NCBI GenBank assembly: GCA_963665155.2
Contig: OY761986.2
Span: 1,550,001 to 1,614,000, forward strand
Origin: UBA1141 sp963665155
GTDB lineage: Bacteria; Chloroflexota; Dehalococcoidia; Lucifugimonadales; UBA3495
Length of the DNA: 64,000 bases
Direction of reading: 5' to 3'
The notes beneath the pieces are model-generated. The model did not search any database. It saw nothing but the letters and a program-made list of their open reading frames with translations, and was not told the DNA's origin. Positions 25,014 through 33,758 of the stretch are shown in pieces. The stretch's first letter is position 1. Each line of letters opens with the position of its first letter. Made by a program: the position numbers and the translations under genes.

Positions 25014-26801
25014 CTAGAAACCCGGCTGAAAAGCCCTGCTGTGACGGGATGGCGTGGAGGATAACCAGTGGACTGTAAGTCTGAGGCTAAGAGTGACCCA
25101 GTTGGCTGCGGCCAATATGAATTGGGTAGTAACGATGGGCGACCCTGGGGCTTGCTGGTCCGGTTTATCGTGAGAGGAGCCTGGAGCCGGAGATATCATC
25201 CCCATCTTGGTAGCCACCAGGGTCAGGTTGGCCACCGTAGCCGCCATGAGTAGTTGGAATCGGGTCTTGGCTCGGCCGAAGTAGCGAGATTGGCGGACCC
25301 CCAGTTGCGCCAGCCGCGCCAGGCGATGCTCGGCCGCCTGGCGCAGCCTACGGTATTCAGCAAAGCCCTCACTCCGCTGGAAGTCCCGGGCTTGTTGCAA
25401 GAGCGCCTCTTGGGGATGCAGGGCTACGGTGCGTCCCGCCCCGTACCGCGCCGCCACGCACTGGGACCGCAGGGGGCATACGCCGCAGACCGCCGGGTCG
25501 AATTGGAAACTCCGGGCCAGGTAGGTCCGACCCAACCGGTTGGTCCGGGTGCCGAAGGTCCGCAGGGTGTGGGTAACATTACCGGCTGGGCAGGTGCAGG
25601 TTCCTGCCTCCAAGTCGATCTGGAAGTCCTCCTTGGGGAAGCAGGCCTTATTAGGGCGACCCGGCACCTTGGCTATTAGAGTCCGACCAGCATCGGCAAA
25701 GGCCTGCCGCGTCCCGCCATCCCCATAGGCCGCATCCCCGATAGTCTCCTCCACCGCTATGCCCGTGTTCTCCTCACTCTGCTCCACCAGTTCCAGGACT
25801 CCAGTGTTGTCACCGGCATTGCCGGGCAGGATGTCTACCGCGGTCACCAGTTGGGAATCGGTATCCACCACCACCGCAGCCTTATGTCCGTCGAAGCGTT
25901 TGCTGCTGCTTTTACGGCCGTGGCGCATCTCCGGGTCGTGTACCGAAGGGATGCGGTCCCGGCTTACCCCATCCTTCAGGGCTGGGCCATCCTCCTGGCG
26001 TTCCACATCCTGCAGTAACAGTTGCCCCAGCAACTCCGCCGCTTCCACTATACCCTGGCGCTGGGGGCTCTCCTCGGGGAACTGACCCTGGACCTGACGG
26101 GCCAGCTCCAACACCAGGTCGGCATCGGCTACTATCTTCTGCAGTAAGGCTTGCCGCTCTTTCTGGTTGTCCCAGTCAATCTCTGCCTCTCCCTTCACAC
26201 TGGAGCCAAAGTAGAGTTCCAGACCGTGTCTCAAGGCCCATTCCTCGGGCCGCGTCCCATCCAGGTCCGAAAGCGCCCGCACTACCTGGACTATGCCGTC
26301 GGCCAGCAAGTTGTAGGTGTCCTTGTCCGCCCCTCGGCCCAGAATGTAGGTGGTGTCTACCGCCACCTTCATCCGGCGTCCTTTCAGGTATCCGGTCTGC
26401 CGGGCGAATTGGAGGCTGCGCTGAAAGACGGCCCGCACCCGGTCGTGGAGGATCAGCTGGGCTCGAAACAGCTGCAGCGTGCTCTTGGCAAAGGGCCGGT
26501 CCTCCACCTCAATCCCCAACGCCACCTTCCACCGGATATCAAAATCCGCCCGCTGTTTGGCTTCGGCGTCGCTGACTTTGTCGTAGGCTTGCAACAACAG
26601 CGCAGTGGCCACCAGACTTGGGGGCACGCTATCCCGGCCATTGTCTGGGCAATATAGCTCGGCGAACTCTTCGTCTCGAAATAGCTGTCCCCGCAGGGAG
26701 GCCAGGAAGCCATAGAAGGAGCCCCGGCCCACATAGTCCAGGTACAGGTGATCCGCTTCCAGCAGCCCTCGTTGCGCCGACCGTACTCCCAGCATCCTCA
26801 A
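25014..26801 (-). CDS. IS1182-family transposase
   Basis: A 595-residue DDE transposase that appears intact. It has an N-terminal DUF772-like region (LYLDYVGRGSFYGFLASLRGQLF, then PPSLVATALLLQAYDKVSDAEA), MKVAVDTTYILGRG (first catalytic Asp), GHKAAVVVDTDSQLVTAVDILPGNAGDN (second), a Cys-rich block (CTCPAGN and CGVCPLRSQC) and a C-terminal RYFGRAKTRFQLLMAATVANL. The stop codon is formed by the CTAG at the element boundary, so the gene runs to the very end of the IS. Similar in layout to the broken transposase at 51620-53365 but clearly a different element. Confidence 0.9.
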   Translation of the reverse strand: MRMLGVRSAQRGLLEADHLYLDYVGRGSFYGFLASLRGQLFRDEEFAELYCPDNGRDSVPPSLVATALLLQAYDKVSDAEAKQRADFDIRWKVALGIEVEDRPFAKSTLQLFRAQLILHDRVRAVFQRSLQFARQTGYLKGRRMKVAVDTTYILGRGADKDTYNLLADGIVQVVRALSDLDGTRPEEWALRHGLELYFGSSVKGEAEIDWDNQKERQALLQKIVADADLVLELARQVQGQFPEESPQRQGIVEAAELLGQLLLQDVERQEDGPALKDGVSRDRIPSVHDPEMRHGRKSSSKRFDGHKAAVVVDTDSQLVTAVDILPGNAGDNTGVLELVEQSEENTGIAVEETIGDAAYGDGGTRQAFADAGRTLIAKVPGRPNKACFPKEDFQIDLEAGTCTCPAGNVTHTLRTFGTRTNRLGRTYLARSFQFDPAVCGVCPLRSQCVAARYGAGRTVALHPQEALLQQARDFQRSEGFAEYRRLRQAAEHRLARLAQLGVRQSRYFGRAKTRFQLLMAATVANLTLVATKMGMISPAPGSSHDKPDQQAPGSPIVTTQFILAAANWVTLSLRLTVHWLSSTPSRHSRAFQPGF

Positions 26802-26878
26802 CCTCCCACACCCATTTATTAAATCTCTTGCCCAGTATATCGGGACAGCCTAGGTCAGGGTACTTTTCGGCCGGAGTT
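25018..26878 (-). mobile_element. IS1182-like insertion sequence
   Basis: About 1,861 bases. The ends, read inward, are AAACCCGGCTGAAAAGCCC (left) and AACTCCGGCCGAAAAGTAC (right, reverse complement), which are imperfect inverted repeats. CTAG flanks both sides (25014-25017 and 26879-26882). It lies directly against the IS701-like element and the pair interrupts the NifI1-like gene. One element must have inserted next to the other at the same CTAG. Confidence 0.85.
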
Positions 26879-26981
26879 CTAGGACATCCCATTTGGTGAG
26901 GCTGGGGAAGTTGGCTTTCGCCAGGGCCGAAGCGACGGCCGACTCTTTCTCCGGTCTAACCACTGCTCTTACCATTTTCAT
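26879..26981 (-). pseudogene. NifI1-like P-II signalling protein, 5' part
   Basis: It encodes the first 34 residues of a P-II protein, MKMVRAVVRPEKESAVASAL and LTKWDVL, up to the CTAG where the IS pair begins. GGAGGA lies 8 bases before the ATG at 26981. P-II proteins are trimeric nitrogen/energy sensors that bind ATP/ADP and 2-oxoglutarate. The rest of the gene is at 23337-23555. It is the last gene of the nitrogen cluster, about 200 bases after the reductase gene. Confidence 0.85.
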
Positions 26982-27181
26982 TGATCCAGTCCTCCTCTCT
27001 AAATTGCCAAGTATTCCGCCAAATTTGGCTGAGCGACGGGGTCGCCGGAGTGATACAGTTCGATAAACACACGGGATAAATTCCGTTGATCCGCCTTAGC
27101 TGGCTCAACACGACTCGATCAGAATCTTGGTGCGGGCAATTTCCAGGATTTAGGCCAAATTAAATTGTTGGCGCAAGCTCA

Positions 27182-28744
27182 CTAGGCGGCCAATACAGCG
27201 GGAACCATAACGACGCGCGAGCCTGCGTTCTGGTCCTGATTCAAGTCCCTCAAGGTGTTTAGATTTCTAAGGATATCGGGCACCACCTCCCCCAGTCTGT
27301 CCACGGGAACCAGGTCCATAATCTTTTTCCCGCAACGTGGATTTATGCCCGTCCTACCGCCAACAAAGATGCTTACTGCATCTACTATCTCTCCACCGAT
27401 CCGGGCCTTGGCGCCCTGGAAGCCGATATCGGCTGCCAGATGGTTGCCGCAACCCGCCGGGCAGCCCGACCAATGCATAGCAACTGGCGTACTGCTCGGA
27501 AAATCTTGGGCCATTTCCGAAGCAATACGGTTACCGATTTTCTTCGTATCTATGGGGGCCAGGTTGCAGTAATCAGTGCCGGTACAGGTAACCAGCCGCT
27601 TCACCAATGGGTGCGGATCTGGGGAGAACTCCCGGAGCAACGGCTCCCCCAACAACGCTGGCAAACCCGCTTCGGCAACATTGACGATAATGGCGTTCTG
27701 GCCGGTGGTTAAGCGCACATCGCCACTACCGTAGGTCTCCGCCAACCGGGCAAGTTCCTCCAGTTGTTCACTGTCAAGACGGCCCGTGGGAACGCATAGA
27801 CCCACTGAAAATTGGCCGCTGCCTTTTTGTGGATGGACCCCAAGATGGTCCGTATTACCGGACCTTCGGGCGTCTCTCTGGGCTCTCTCCAGGGGCCGTC
27901 CCCACCTTTCCTCCAATCGAGCCCGGAAAGCCTCGACGCCCCATTCCTGAATCAGGAAAGCCAATCTGGCTTTGGTGCGTTGGCCCCGGGCGCCTTCGTC
28001 ACGGAACAGTAGGGTAATTGCGCTGGCCAGACGAGCGGCATCTTGAATATCCACAAAGACGCCCAGAGGCAGGGCGAGCGTCATTCCACCCGAACCCATC
28101 TTTCCGCCCACCTTCACGTTAAACCCGAGCCGGTCCTCTTGGCGATGCACCGCCGGAGTCATGGCAAGGTCTTGGGTCTCGCTATGGGTGCAGTTATCCA
28201 TGCAACCGGTAATGGTCACGTTAAACTTCCGGGGCCGGTTGCTAAACTCTCTGTTGTTTAAGAACATTCCAGTGAACTCAGACCCCACCGCCGAGGCATC
28301 AAACAATTCCCCTTCGGTCAATCCGGCTAGGGCACAGCAATTCACGTTTCTGATGTTGTCTTGACCGGTCTGGAGAGATGACAGGTCTATACCCCTGAGG
28401 GCCTCAATGATGCCTGGCACGTCCTTGATTTCCAGGGCCCGCAGCTGGATTTGCTGCCGGGTGGTCAGATCCAAGACTCTATTGCCCAAGCGGCGGGCGA
28501 TACTGGCCAAGGTGCGCAACTGGACCGCGGTCGCCTGGCCATTGGTGACACGGACCCGCATCATGAAGCGTCCGGGTGTGGGCTTGCGGAAGAAAGTGCC
28601 CACCCATTCCAGCCGTTCCCGATCACCGGGGTCCATGGTCTCCCAGCCACCGTGCCTCGCCGCCAACTCCTCGATTTCCGCGAGGACATCCAGGCCGTCC
28701 TTTTCCGCTTTGTAACGTTCAATAGGGTTGTTCCCTTGTTTCAT
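27182..28744 (-). CDS. nirA: Ferredoxin-dependent nitrite/sulfite reductase
   Basis: A 520-residue siroheme/4Fe-4S reductase of the NirA/Sir class, which performs the six-electron reduction of nitrite to ammonia (or sulfite to sulfide) in the cytoplasm. Two half-repeats (RFMMRVRVTNGQATAVQLRTLA, and GQFSVGLCVPTGRL) are followed by the cluster ligands CTGTDYC (C-x5-C) and SGCPAGC (C-x3-C). Also present: LDLTTRQQIQLR and the GCMDNCTHSETQD segment. It starts 2 bases after the NarK-type gene stop, so the two are co-transcribed. With a nitrate/nitrite transporter and P-II proteins beside it, nitrite is the likelier substrate. Confidence 0.9.
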   Translation of the reverse strand: MKQGNNPIERYKAEKDGLDVLAEIEELAARHGGWETMDPGDRERLEWVGTFFRKPTPGRFMMRVRVTNGQATAVQLRTLASIARRLGNRVLDLTTRQQIQLRALEIKDVPGIIEALRGIDLSSLQTGQDNIRNVNCCALAGLTEGELFDASAVGSEFTGMFLNNREFSNRPRKFNVTITGCMDNCTHSETQDLAMTPAVHRQEDRLGFNVKVGGKMGSGGMTLALPLGVFVDIQDAARLASAITLLFRDEGARGQRTKARLAFLIQEWGVEAFRARLEERWGRPLERAQRDARRSGNTDHLGVHPQKGSGQFSVGLCVPTGRLDSEQLEELARLAETYGSGDVRLTTGQNAIIVNVAEAGLPALLGEPLLREFSPDPHPLVKRLVTCTGTDYCNLAPIDTKKIGNRIASEMAQDFPSSTPVAMHWSGCPAGCGNHLAADIGFQGAKARIGGEIVDAVSIFVGGRTGINPRCGKKIMDLVPVDRLGEVVPDILRNLNTLRDLNQDQNAGSRVVMVPAVLAA

Positions 28745-28746
28745 AA

Positions 28747-30027
28747 TCAGGCGCCTTGGGGCAGAAGGTAGGGTGCCATCAAGACTCGTTGCGCTGGCTC
28801 AAGCCTGGGTATAACTGCACCGCACCCCAGCGGTGCTCGCCACGACGTGCGCCAACCTTCCTGCAGGTAAGACAGGGCCCTCAGCGAGAGAAAGGCACCG
28901 AACGCCAGGCCCGCCAAGATCAATAATCCGGGACCAAAGGAGCCGGTGGCTTCTTTGGCGTTGCCCAATAGGATGGGGAGGAAAAAGCCCCCCAATCCTC
29001 CCAGGGCACCGACTACGCCGGTAGTCACACCGATTTCGGACAGGAAGCGCCCAGGCACCAGTTGGAAGACCGCGCCGCTGCCTAATCCCAAGCAAGTCAT
29101 CCCCGCAATAATCAGGCCCATAAAAATTCCGAGGGGCAGTGATTGACTTGCCAGCACGTAGAACCCACCGATGCCCAAGAGCATTAGAGAAAGAATTCTG
29201 GCTCCACTAAACCGGTCGGCCATATACCCACCCAAAGGACGGATCAAACTTCCTACAAGGCCTGCCAACGCAGTTAGGTAACCAGCAGCCACCGGGCTTA
29301 CATGGTATTGGTCGTGAAGGTACATCGGCAGAAAGCTACTTAACCCTACGAATCCACCAAAGGTCCCACTATAGAATATGCAGAGCCACCAGAGATCCCC
29401 ATGCCTCAGGGCGGCTAGATACTGGGGGTTCTTTGGGCTATCCGGGCGGCTTGGGCTATCCTTAGCCAAAAGCAAAAATGCCACTAACACGACAGCGAGA
29501 GGGACCATCGTCAAGCCCAATACGTTATGCCAGCCCACCATGACAGCCAGCCTGGGGGCTAAAAGGTTGGCCACGACGACCCCGCTGTTGCCCACAGCGG
29601 CTATTCCCAGTACTAGTCCCTGACGTTCGGGCGGGTACCACCGGCTGGCCAAAGGCAACGCCACTGCGAAAGAAGCTCCTGCCGTTCCCAAAAGTAGTCC
29701 TACCCCCAGGAGCGTAGATAGACTGTTTCCGGCCAACCACCCCAAACTCAGAGGGACGAACAGGGAGGCTAAAAGCACGACGCCCGTTCGTTTGCCTCCG
29801 ATTCGATCGCTAAGCAGACCTATTTGGGGAATTCGCAGAAGGGAGCCGCTCAATATGGGGACGGCGACCATCAAACCCTTCTGGCTGGCCGACAATCCTG
29901 CACTCTCAGCGATGAATATGCCCAGCGACCCCAACAAGACCCAGAGCATAAAGCTGACGTCGAAATGCAGGAACGAGGCTACCAAGGTAGGCAAATGACC
30001 GTTTTTGGTGGTGGCTGGGGCGCTCAA
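28747..30027 (-). CDS. NarK-type nitrate/nitrite transporter (MFS)
   Basis: A 426-residue major facilitator protein with 12 predicted helices. NarK/NrtP hallmarks: SFLHFDVSFMLWVLLGSLGIFIAE at the first helix, LLRIPQIGLLSDRIGGKRTG, the nitrate signature regions GNSGVVVANLLAPRLA and GVVGALGGLGGFFLPILLG, and the RWYPPERQGLVLGIA loop. It moves nitrate or nitrite across the membrane. It lies between the molybdopterin oxidoreductase and the nitrite reductase genes in one operon. The last 45 residues are less conserved and may be a cytoplasmic tail. Confidence 0.9.
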   Translation of the reverse strand: MSAPATTKNGHLPTLVASFLHFDVSFMLWVLLGSLGIFIAESAGLSASQKGLMVAVPILSGSLLRIPQIGLLSDRIGGKRTGVVLLASLFVPLSLGWLAGNSLSTLLGVGLLLGTAGASFAVALPLASRWYPPERQGLVLGIAAVGNSGVVVANLLAPRLAVMVGWHNVLGLTMVPLAVVLVAFLLLAKDSPSRPDSPKNPQYLAALRHGDLWWLCIFYSGTFGGFVGLSSFLPMYLHDQYHVSPVAAGYLTALAGLVGSLIRPLGGYMADRFSGARILSLMLLGIGGFYVLASQSLPLGIFMGLIIAGMTCLGLGSGAVFQLVPGRFLSEIGVTTGVVGALGGLGGFFLPILLGNAKEATGSFGPGLLILAGLAFGAFLSLRALSYLQEGWRTSWRAPLGCGAVIPRLEPAQRVLMAPYLLPQGA

Positions 30028-30142
30028 ATTAGGTGTCTCCTATCAATCAATGCGTAGGCTTTTCATTGTGTCGTCCGTGTGTAGTCCATGATGTAGGCCA
30101 TGTGCGTACAAAAAGAACCTGGGCACTGTATTGGGCGGACCG

Positions 30143-30790
30143 TTAGATTTCCTCGGTGGTGTCTCTGTTTCCAGGTCTAGCTACCACCACGCCTGCTGTC
30201 TCCTGACCATCGGCACCCAAGACGGCCGTGCGGCTCTGACCCAGCAGCCTTTTTATCCCTACCGGGTCCTTTCGATAAGCACGTATCTGGTGGACCCACT
30301 TAACACTCTTGTAGCCCTGCAAGAAAGGCACCCACAATCGCAAAGGACCCCCGTATTGAACCGGGAGCGGTTCGGAATTCAATCCGAAGACCAAGAGCGT
30401 CCTCGGATCCTTGGCGATAACCCTGGGCAAGCCTTCGAAGTACAGACCATCGGCGGAATTGAATGCGAAATATCCCCCGTTGGGTGCGTCGATGCCCGCA
30501 GCTTCCAAAACATCTACCAATCGGACGCCTTCCACCTCAGGCTCCTCGGACCAATTGAAGATTTGGCACACCAAGGGTGAGTTTTCCCGCACACGGGGCA
30601 ACTCCCGGAGTTCCGGCCAGCCAAACACGCTGTTCTGGCCCTCAACCCCTGTCATCGTCAATTCCCATCCATCAATCTTGGGCACCGAGGGCACCGGGTA
30701 TAAAGATAGGGCTGGCATGGGTTCAGCCTCGAAGTCCATGAGAGCGAACTGGTCCTTGAACTTGGGGTAATTAATGCCTTCGCGCTTCAT
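30143..30790 (-). CDS. Molybdopterin-dependent oxidoreductase (sulfite oxidase-like domain)
   Basis: About 215 residues from the ATG at 30790; an upstream start at 30844 would overlap the P-II gene. It contains the oxidoreductase molybdopterin-binding domain: WELTMTGVEGQNSVFGWPEL, LVCQIFNWSEEPEVEGVRLVDVLEAAG with the Cys that ligates molybdenum, YFEGLPRVIAKDP, and GGPLRLWVPFLQGYKSVKWVHQI. No signal peptide or extra cofactor domain, so probably cytoplasmic. Placed upstream of the nitrate/nitrite transporter, it could be a small nitrate-reducing or related enzyme; the substrate is an inference from neighbours only. Confidence 0.82.
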   Translation of the reverse strand: MKREGINYPKFKDQFALMDFEAEPMPALSLYPVPSVPKIDGWELTMTGVEGQNSVFGWPELRELPRVRENSPLVCQIFNWSEEPEVEGVRLVDVLEAAGIDAPNGGYFAFNSADGLYFEGLPRVIAKDPRTLLVFGLNSEPLPVQYGGPLRLWVPFLQGYKSVKWVHQIRAYRKDPVGIKRLLGQSRTAVLGADGQETAGVVVARPGNRDTTEEI

Positions 30791-30812
30791 TTTTATGCTT
30801 TCCCCCTGCGAC

Positions 30813-31169
30813 TCACTTTGCCGCACCGGCTTCATTGTCCTCAACGTTGTCCCCAGCGATCGCTGCTACATCCACCGGGCAGACGAAAATCTTGCCATCC
30901 CCATAATTGTTGGTGCGATTGACTTCGATTATGGCCGCCACCAGCGCATCGGTCTGTTCATCCTCTATCAGCCACCCGGCCATACGTTTGGGCAAATATC
31001 GCATACCCCCCTCTTCACCTCCGGACAGTGGCCTCAAGTACCTCAATCCTTGCTGGTGGCCCCGGCCTAAAACTCGGCGATTCATAATCTCTTGTGCACC
31101 CAAAGCTTCGGCGGTATCCCGCGTTTCCTGCCACTTACTTGGCCGGACGATCGCAATTACCTCTTTCAT
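30813..31169 (-). CDS. P-II family protein, NifI2-like
   Basis: A 118-residue protein from the ATG at 31169 (GAGG 8 bases upstream; longer readings lack this). P-II features: MKEVIAIVRPSKWQETRDTAEALG, the GRGHQQGL segment before an extended T-loop (RYLRPLSGGEEGGMRYLPKR), and NYGDGKIFVCPVD. This resembles NifI2, while the disrupted gene at the end of the same cluster resembles NifI1; in methanogens the two form a regulatory pair. There is no Tyr in the usual uridylylation position I can align with confidence. First gene of the nitrogen operon, with a CRP-like palindrome upstream. Confidence 0.83.
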   Translation of the reverse strand: MKEVIAIVRPSKWQETRDTAEALGAQEIMNRRVLGRGHQQGLRYLRPLSGGEEGGMRYLPKRMAGWLIEDEQTDALVAAIIEVNRTNNYGDGKIFVCPVDVAAIAGDNVEDNEAGAAK

Positions 31170-31218
31170 TTCGTTCCTCACCATTCCCGTCATTCCCCAC
31201 AATTCGTGGTTGAAGTTC

Positions 31219-31249
31219 ATATTACAAATCTAAGGGTGATTTATTTCAC
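31219..31249 (-). promoter_or_regulatory. CRP/FNR-type palindrome and -10-like box upstream of the nitrogen operon
   Basis: GTGA-N6-TCAC is a perfect palindrome at 31236-31249, extended on one side to the TGTGA half-site of the CRP superfamily. TAATAT on the minus strand (31219-31224) is a possible -10. This lies 50-80 bases before the start at 31169. NtcA, FNR and CRP-type regulators belong to this superfamily and often control nitrogen genes; which one acts here is unknown. Confidence 0.4.
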
Positions 31250-31343
31250 ACACATTTCGTATGGGTTAACTTTTTGTTTCCGTCACATTACGTTTTTGTA
31301 CCAGGTGGTGTGCCAAAAAACCCTCTGATTTCCTCCGGTCACG

Positions 31344-31364
31344 GACTAGCCGTCCGGGCTAGTC
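31344..31364. promoter_or_regulatory. Hairpin/inverted repeat
   Basis: GACTAGCC (31344-31351) and GGCTAGTC (31357-31364) with a 5-base loop, lying between the divergent nitrogen operon and the TfoX-like gene. No T-run, so an operator is as likely as a transcript hairpin. Confidence 0.35.
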
Positions 31365-31497
31365 GTGCCGGTATAAGCCATTGACTTAACGGCAAAAAAC
31401 CTCAAGAATAAGTCGTCTCAAAGAACTTTTGGACGACTTATGCAGGTACTACCCTGCCGATACGGGCCGAATTGCCCAACAGTTAGGAAAAGCAATC

Positions 31498-31827
31498 ATG
31501 CCATTCAACGAAGAACTCGCAGCGCGCGTTAGAGTCGCTCTTGCACCTGTCGACGGATTGACGGAGAAAAAGATGTTCGGTGGTCTGGCCTTCATGCTCG
31601 ACGGCAACATGTGCGTAGGCGTGACCAACGATGATCTGATGGTTCGTGTTGGACCGGAACAGCATGCGGAACTGCTGGCTCTGCCCTATGCCCGTCCCAT
31701 GAACTTCACTGGCCGGCCCATGAAAGGCTTTGTGTTCGTCGGCCTCGAAGGAACACAAGAAGCAGAAGAGCTACAAAAATGGGTGAGCCGAGGAATCGAA
31801 TTTGCGGAGACTTTGCCCAAGAAGTGA
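31498..31827 (+). CDS. TfoX N-terminal domain family protein
   Basis: A 109-residue protein. The motif KKMFGGLAFMLDGNMCVGV, followed by LMVRVGPEQHAELL and GFVFVGLEGTQEAEELQKWV, matches stand-alone TfoX_N proteins. TfoX is a competence regulator in gamma-proteobacteria, but isolated N-domain proteins like this are widespread and of unknown role. The ATG at 31498 has AGGAAA 8 bases upstream. A longer frame starting at 31429 is less likely. Confidence 0.8.
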   Translation: MPFNEELAARVRVALAPVDGLTEKKMFGGLAFMLDGNMCVGVTNDDLMVRVGPEQHAELLALPYARPMNFTGRPMKGFVFVGLEGTQEAEELQKWVSRGIEFAETLPKK

Positions 31828-32021
31828 AGCTGGACCTTTGCACCCTAGACCACCCAATTGACTCGAAAAGGCAAGTTTGGCCGCCGTTTGGGCAATCCGT
31901 AGCCGGGGCCGCACACACCCGTAAATCATCGGCAATCACGACAAACCATAGGGCGTCCCGCGGACTTCGGCTCACGGACCCATAGTCCGGGTAAACCCTG
32001 TGGATACTGAAACTCAGGTCG

Positions 32022-32774
32022 TTAAGGTGATGCGGGAACTGAAGAACTCTCCTTGCGAGACGCATGGTTCCCTTCAGCCGCGCCATTTCTGGACTTTTTC
32101 AGGTCCATATCGATCTTCCAGATAGTTTTTTGTGTCCGAACGACTAGGACAATCAACGCTACTACCAGCCCGACCGAAAAGATTGGCAATGCGATTTCAA
32201 TCCAGCCGATACCAAGAAGAATTATTGCAGTGTTAACCAGAATAAAGAATATTCGCGCCTCGGTGGGTCCGATCTTTAGTACCGATATGCGGAATTCGTT
32301 GGTTGCTGCGAACGACAAGAACATGTTGGCCATGAATGCCCCGCCTAACGCCAGAAGGCCCATAAACCAATACCAAGGAATGTTACTGAAAATAAGTGCG
32401 TAACCGACGATGACCGACGCCAGGAACACATAGTCCAGAAAGTGGTCCATATAGTAGCCCCACTTCACCAGCCCGGTGTCCCGGTACCGGCCGACAGCCC
32501 CGTCCAACACATCGGTTATGTATTGGAGAAAAACGAAGGACGATACGCCCCAAAGCCAATTGATGTTCTTCGTTGCTAGGAAGCTAAAAGCGACAATGCC
32601 TATGCTCCATACAATCGTGAGCATGGTCAGATGATAGGTTTCCAGGAACGGCGGCACATGCGGGACCATCCAATTCACCAACCGTTTTTCCGCCTTGGCG
32701 AAAATCCAATCACCCTTCTTCTTATCACCGGCAAACTTCTCGTCTTTCAAATTCGCTTCTTCCATGGTTTTCAC
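32022..32774 (-). CDS. CDP-alcohol phosphatidyltransferase family protein
   Basis: A 250-residue membrane enzyme with about five or six helices. The signature DGAVGRYRDTGLVKWGYYMDHFLDY follows DG-x2-(A/G)R-x8-G-x3-D-x3-D, with Gly in place of the usual Ala. It joins a CDP-activated lipid to an alcohol in phospholipid synthesis. A basic N-terminal segment (about 1-35) precedes the helices. First codon could be GTG at 32774 or ATG at 32765. Which headgroup is transferred cannot be told. Confidence 0.82.
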   Translation of the reverse strand: MKTMEEANLKDEKFAGDKKKGDWIFAKAEKRLVNWMVPHVPPFLETYHLTMLTIVWSIGIVAFSFLATKNINWLWGVSSFVFLQYITDVLDGAVGRYRDTGLVKWGYYMDHFLDYVFLASVIVGYALIFSNIPWYWFMGLLALGGAFMANMFLSFAATNEFRISVLKIGPTEARIFFILVNTAIILLGIGWIEIALPIFSVGLVVALIVLVVRTQKTIWKIDMDLKKSRNGAAEGNHASRKESSSVPASP

Positions 32775-32971
32775 AATCCTTTATTTCGTTATGTAAATGT
32801 CGTTGAGGCCGGACCGCTAAGGCTGGAACCCAATCTCAGTCACGAATCACTGCATTTCTTGTTTCGCAAAGTTCGGCAAGTCCGGACGAGGGACAGCAAA
32901 TATCCCAAGCGCGATCTTAAACTTCCTTCAATGACCAATAGGGGAAACACTCGATCATTAAGCCTGGTAGG

Positions 32972-33598
32972 TCAGGGGGTCGGTGGCAGCAGTCGCCCTA
33001 GGCGCAGTCGGCTGTACAGGCCCATTGGAAGCTTCCAAGCAACCTGGTCCAAAATCAGGCGCATCAAGAGCTTGTTGCGTAACGGGCGGGCAACCAAATA
33101 AGCAAACGACCCTAAGACCGGGAGAAGGGACAGGGCCATTACCAGCGGACCATGGATGTTGGGTATGTTTTCGGCGGACCTGCCCGGCGGGCGCTTAATG
33201 CGTCGCAGCTGAATCAAGAACCAGAACGCCAGCGTCCAGGCAACGCGCGCCAGGTTCTGCAACCCTGGAATGGGGATCGGCGCACTGAGGACGATATGCA
33301 CGCCCAGGTGATGCAGCGCATCTTGGACCTGGCCCGAAGACAGTTGGGCCCGTAATGCCTTTGCCTGGGAAGGCCCAAGATTGCCATTCCTCTCCCAGCG
33401 TTTCATGCCGTCCCGCAAGATGGCCTCAACCGCCTTGTCCGCTCCCGATAATGGGCTCATTAGGCGATGGCGGACAGATTTCCAGCCGATTCCTCTTCTT
33501 TTTCTTTCAATCACTGCATCCATCCGCTGCCTTTTATCGCGGGTTCTTTTGATTAACTTCCTGAATCTATCTTGATGCCGGTCCGATTTTTCGGGCAC
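32972..33598 (-). CDS. Hypothetical protein with C-terminal membrane segments
   Basis: A 208-residue protein. It has a highly basic N-terminal third (about 1-45, many Lys/Arg), a central amphipathic part (AVEAILRDGMKRWERNG, SQAKALRAQLSSGQVQDALHHLG), then hydrophobic stretches (about 98-135 and 150-170) and a basic end. I do not recognise a family. It sits upstream of the phosphatidyltransferase gene on the same strand, about 200 bases away. The coding call rests on length and composition only. Confidence 0.55.
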   Translation of the reverse strand: MPEKSDRHQDRFRKLIKRTRDKRQRMDAVIERKRRGIGWKSVRHRLMSPLSGADKAVEAILRDGMKRWERNGNLGPSQAKALRAQLSSGQVQDALHHLGVHIVLSAPIPIPGLQNLARVAWTLAFWFLIQLRRIKRPPGRSAENIPNIHGPLVMALSLLPVLGSFAYLVARPLRNKLLMRLILDQVAWKLPMGLYSRLRLGRLLPPTP

Positions 33599-33628
33599 AG
33601 TCTATAAGCGTATCTTTCCCCACACAAA

Positions 33629-33652
33629 AAGGCCGATCGTGAGATCGGCCTT
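33629..33652 (-). terminator. Rho-independent terminator
   Basis: AAGGCCGATC / GATCGGCCTT with a 4-base loop. On the minus strand it is followed by TTT, so it ends the response-regulator pseudogene transcript. Confidence 0.82.
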
Positions 33653-33758
33653 AATAAAGCGCATACCTACTTCTTAAGTCGCAGGACTTTAGGAGTAGAT
33701 GGCTCTCTATAGAACCATCAAGGGTTATGAAGACGAGAGAGTTGCCCCATATCTACCA

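Noticed and set aside
31344..31364. Terminator for the TfoX-like or nitrogen genes
   Set aside because: No T-run on either strand and it lies upstream of both genes.
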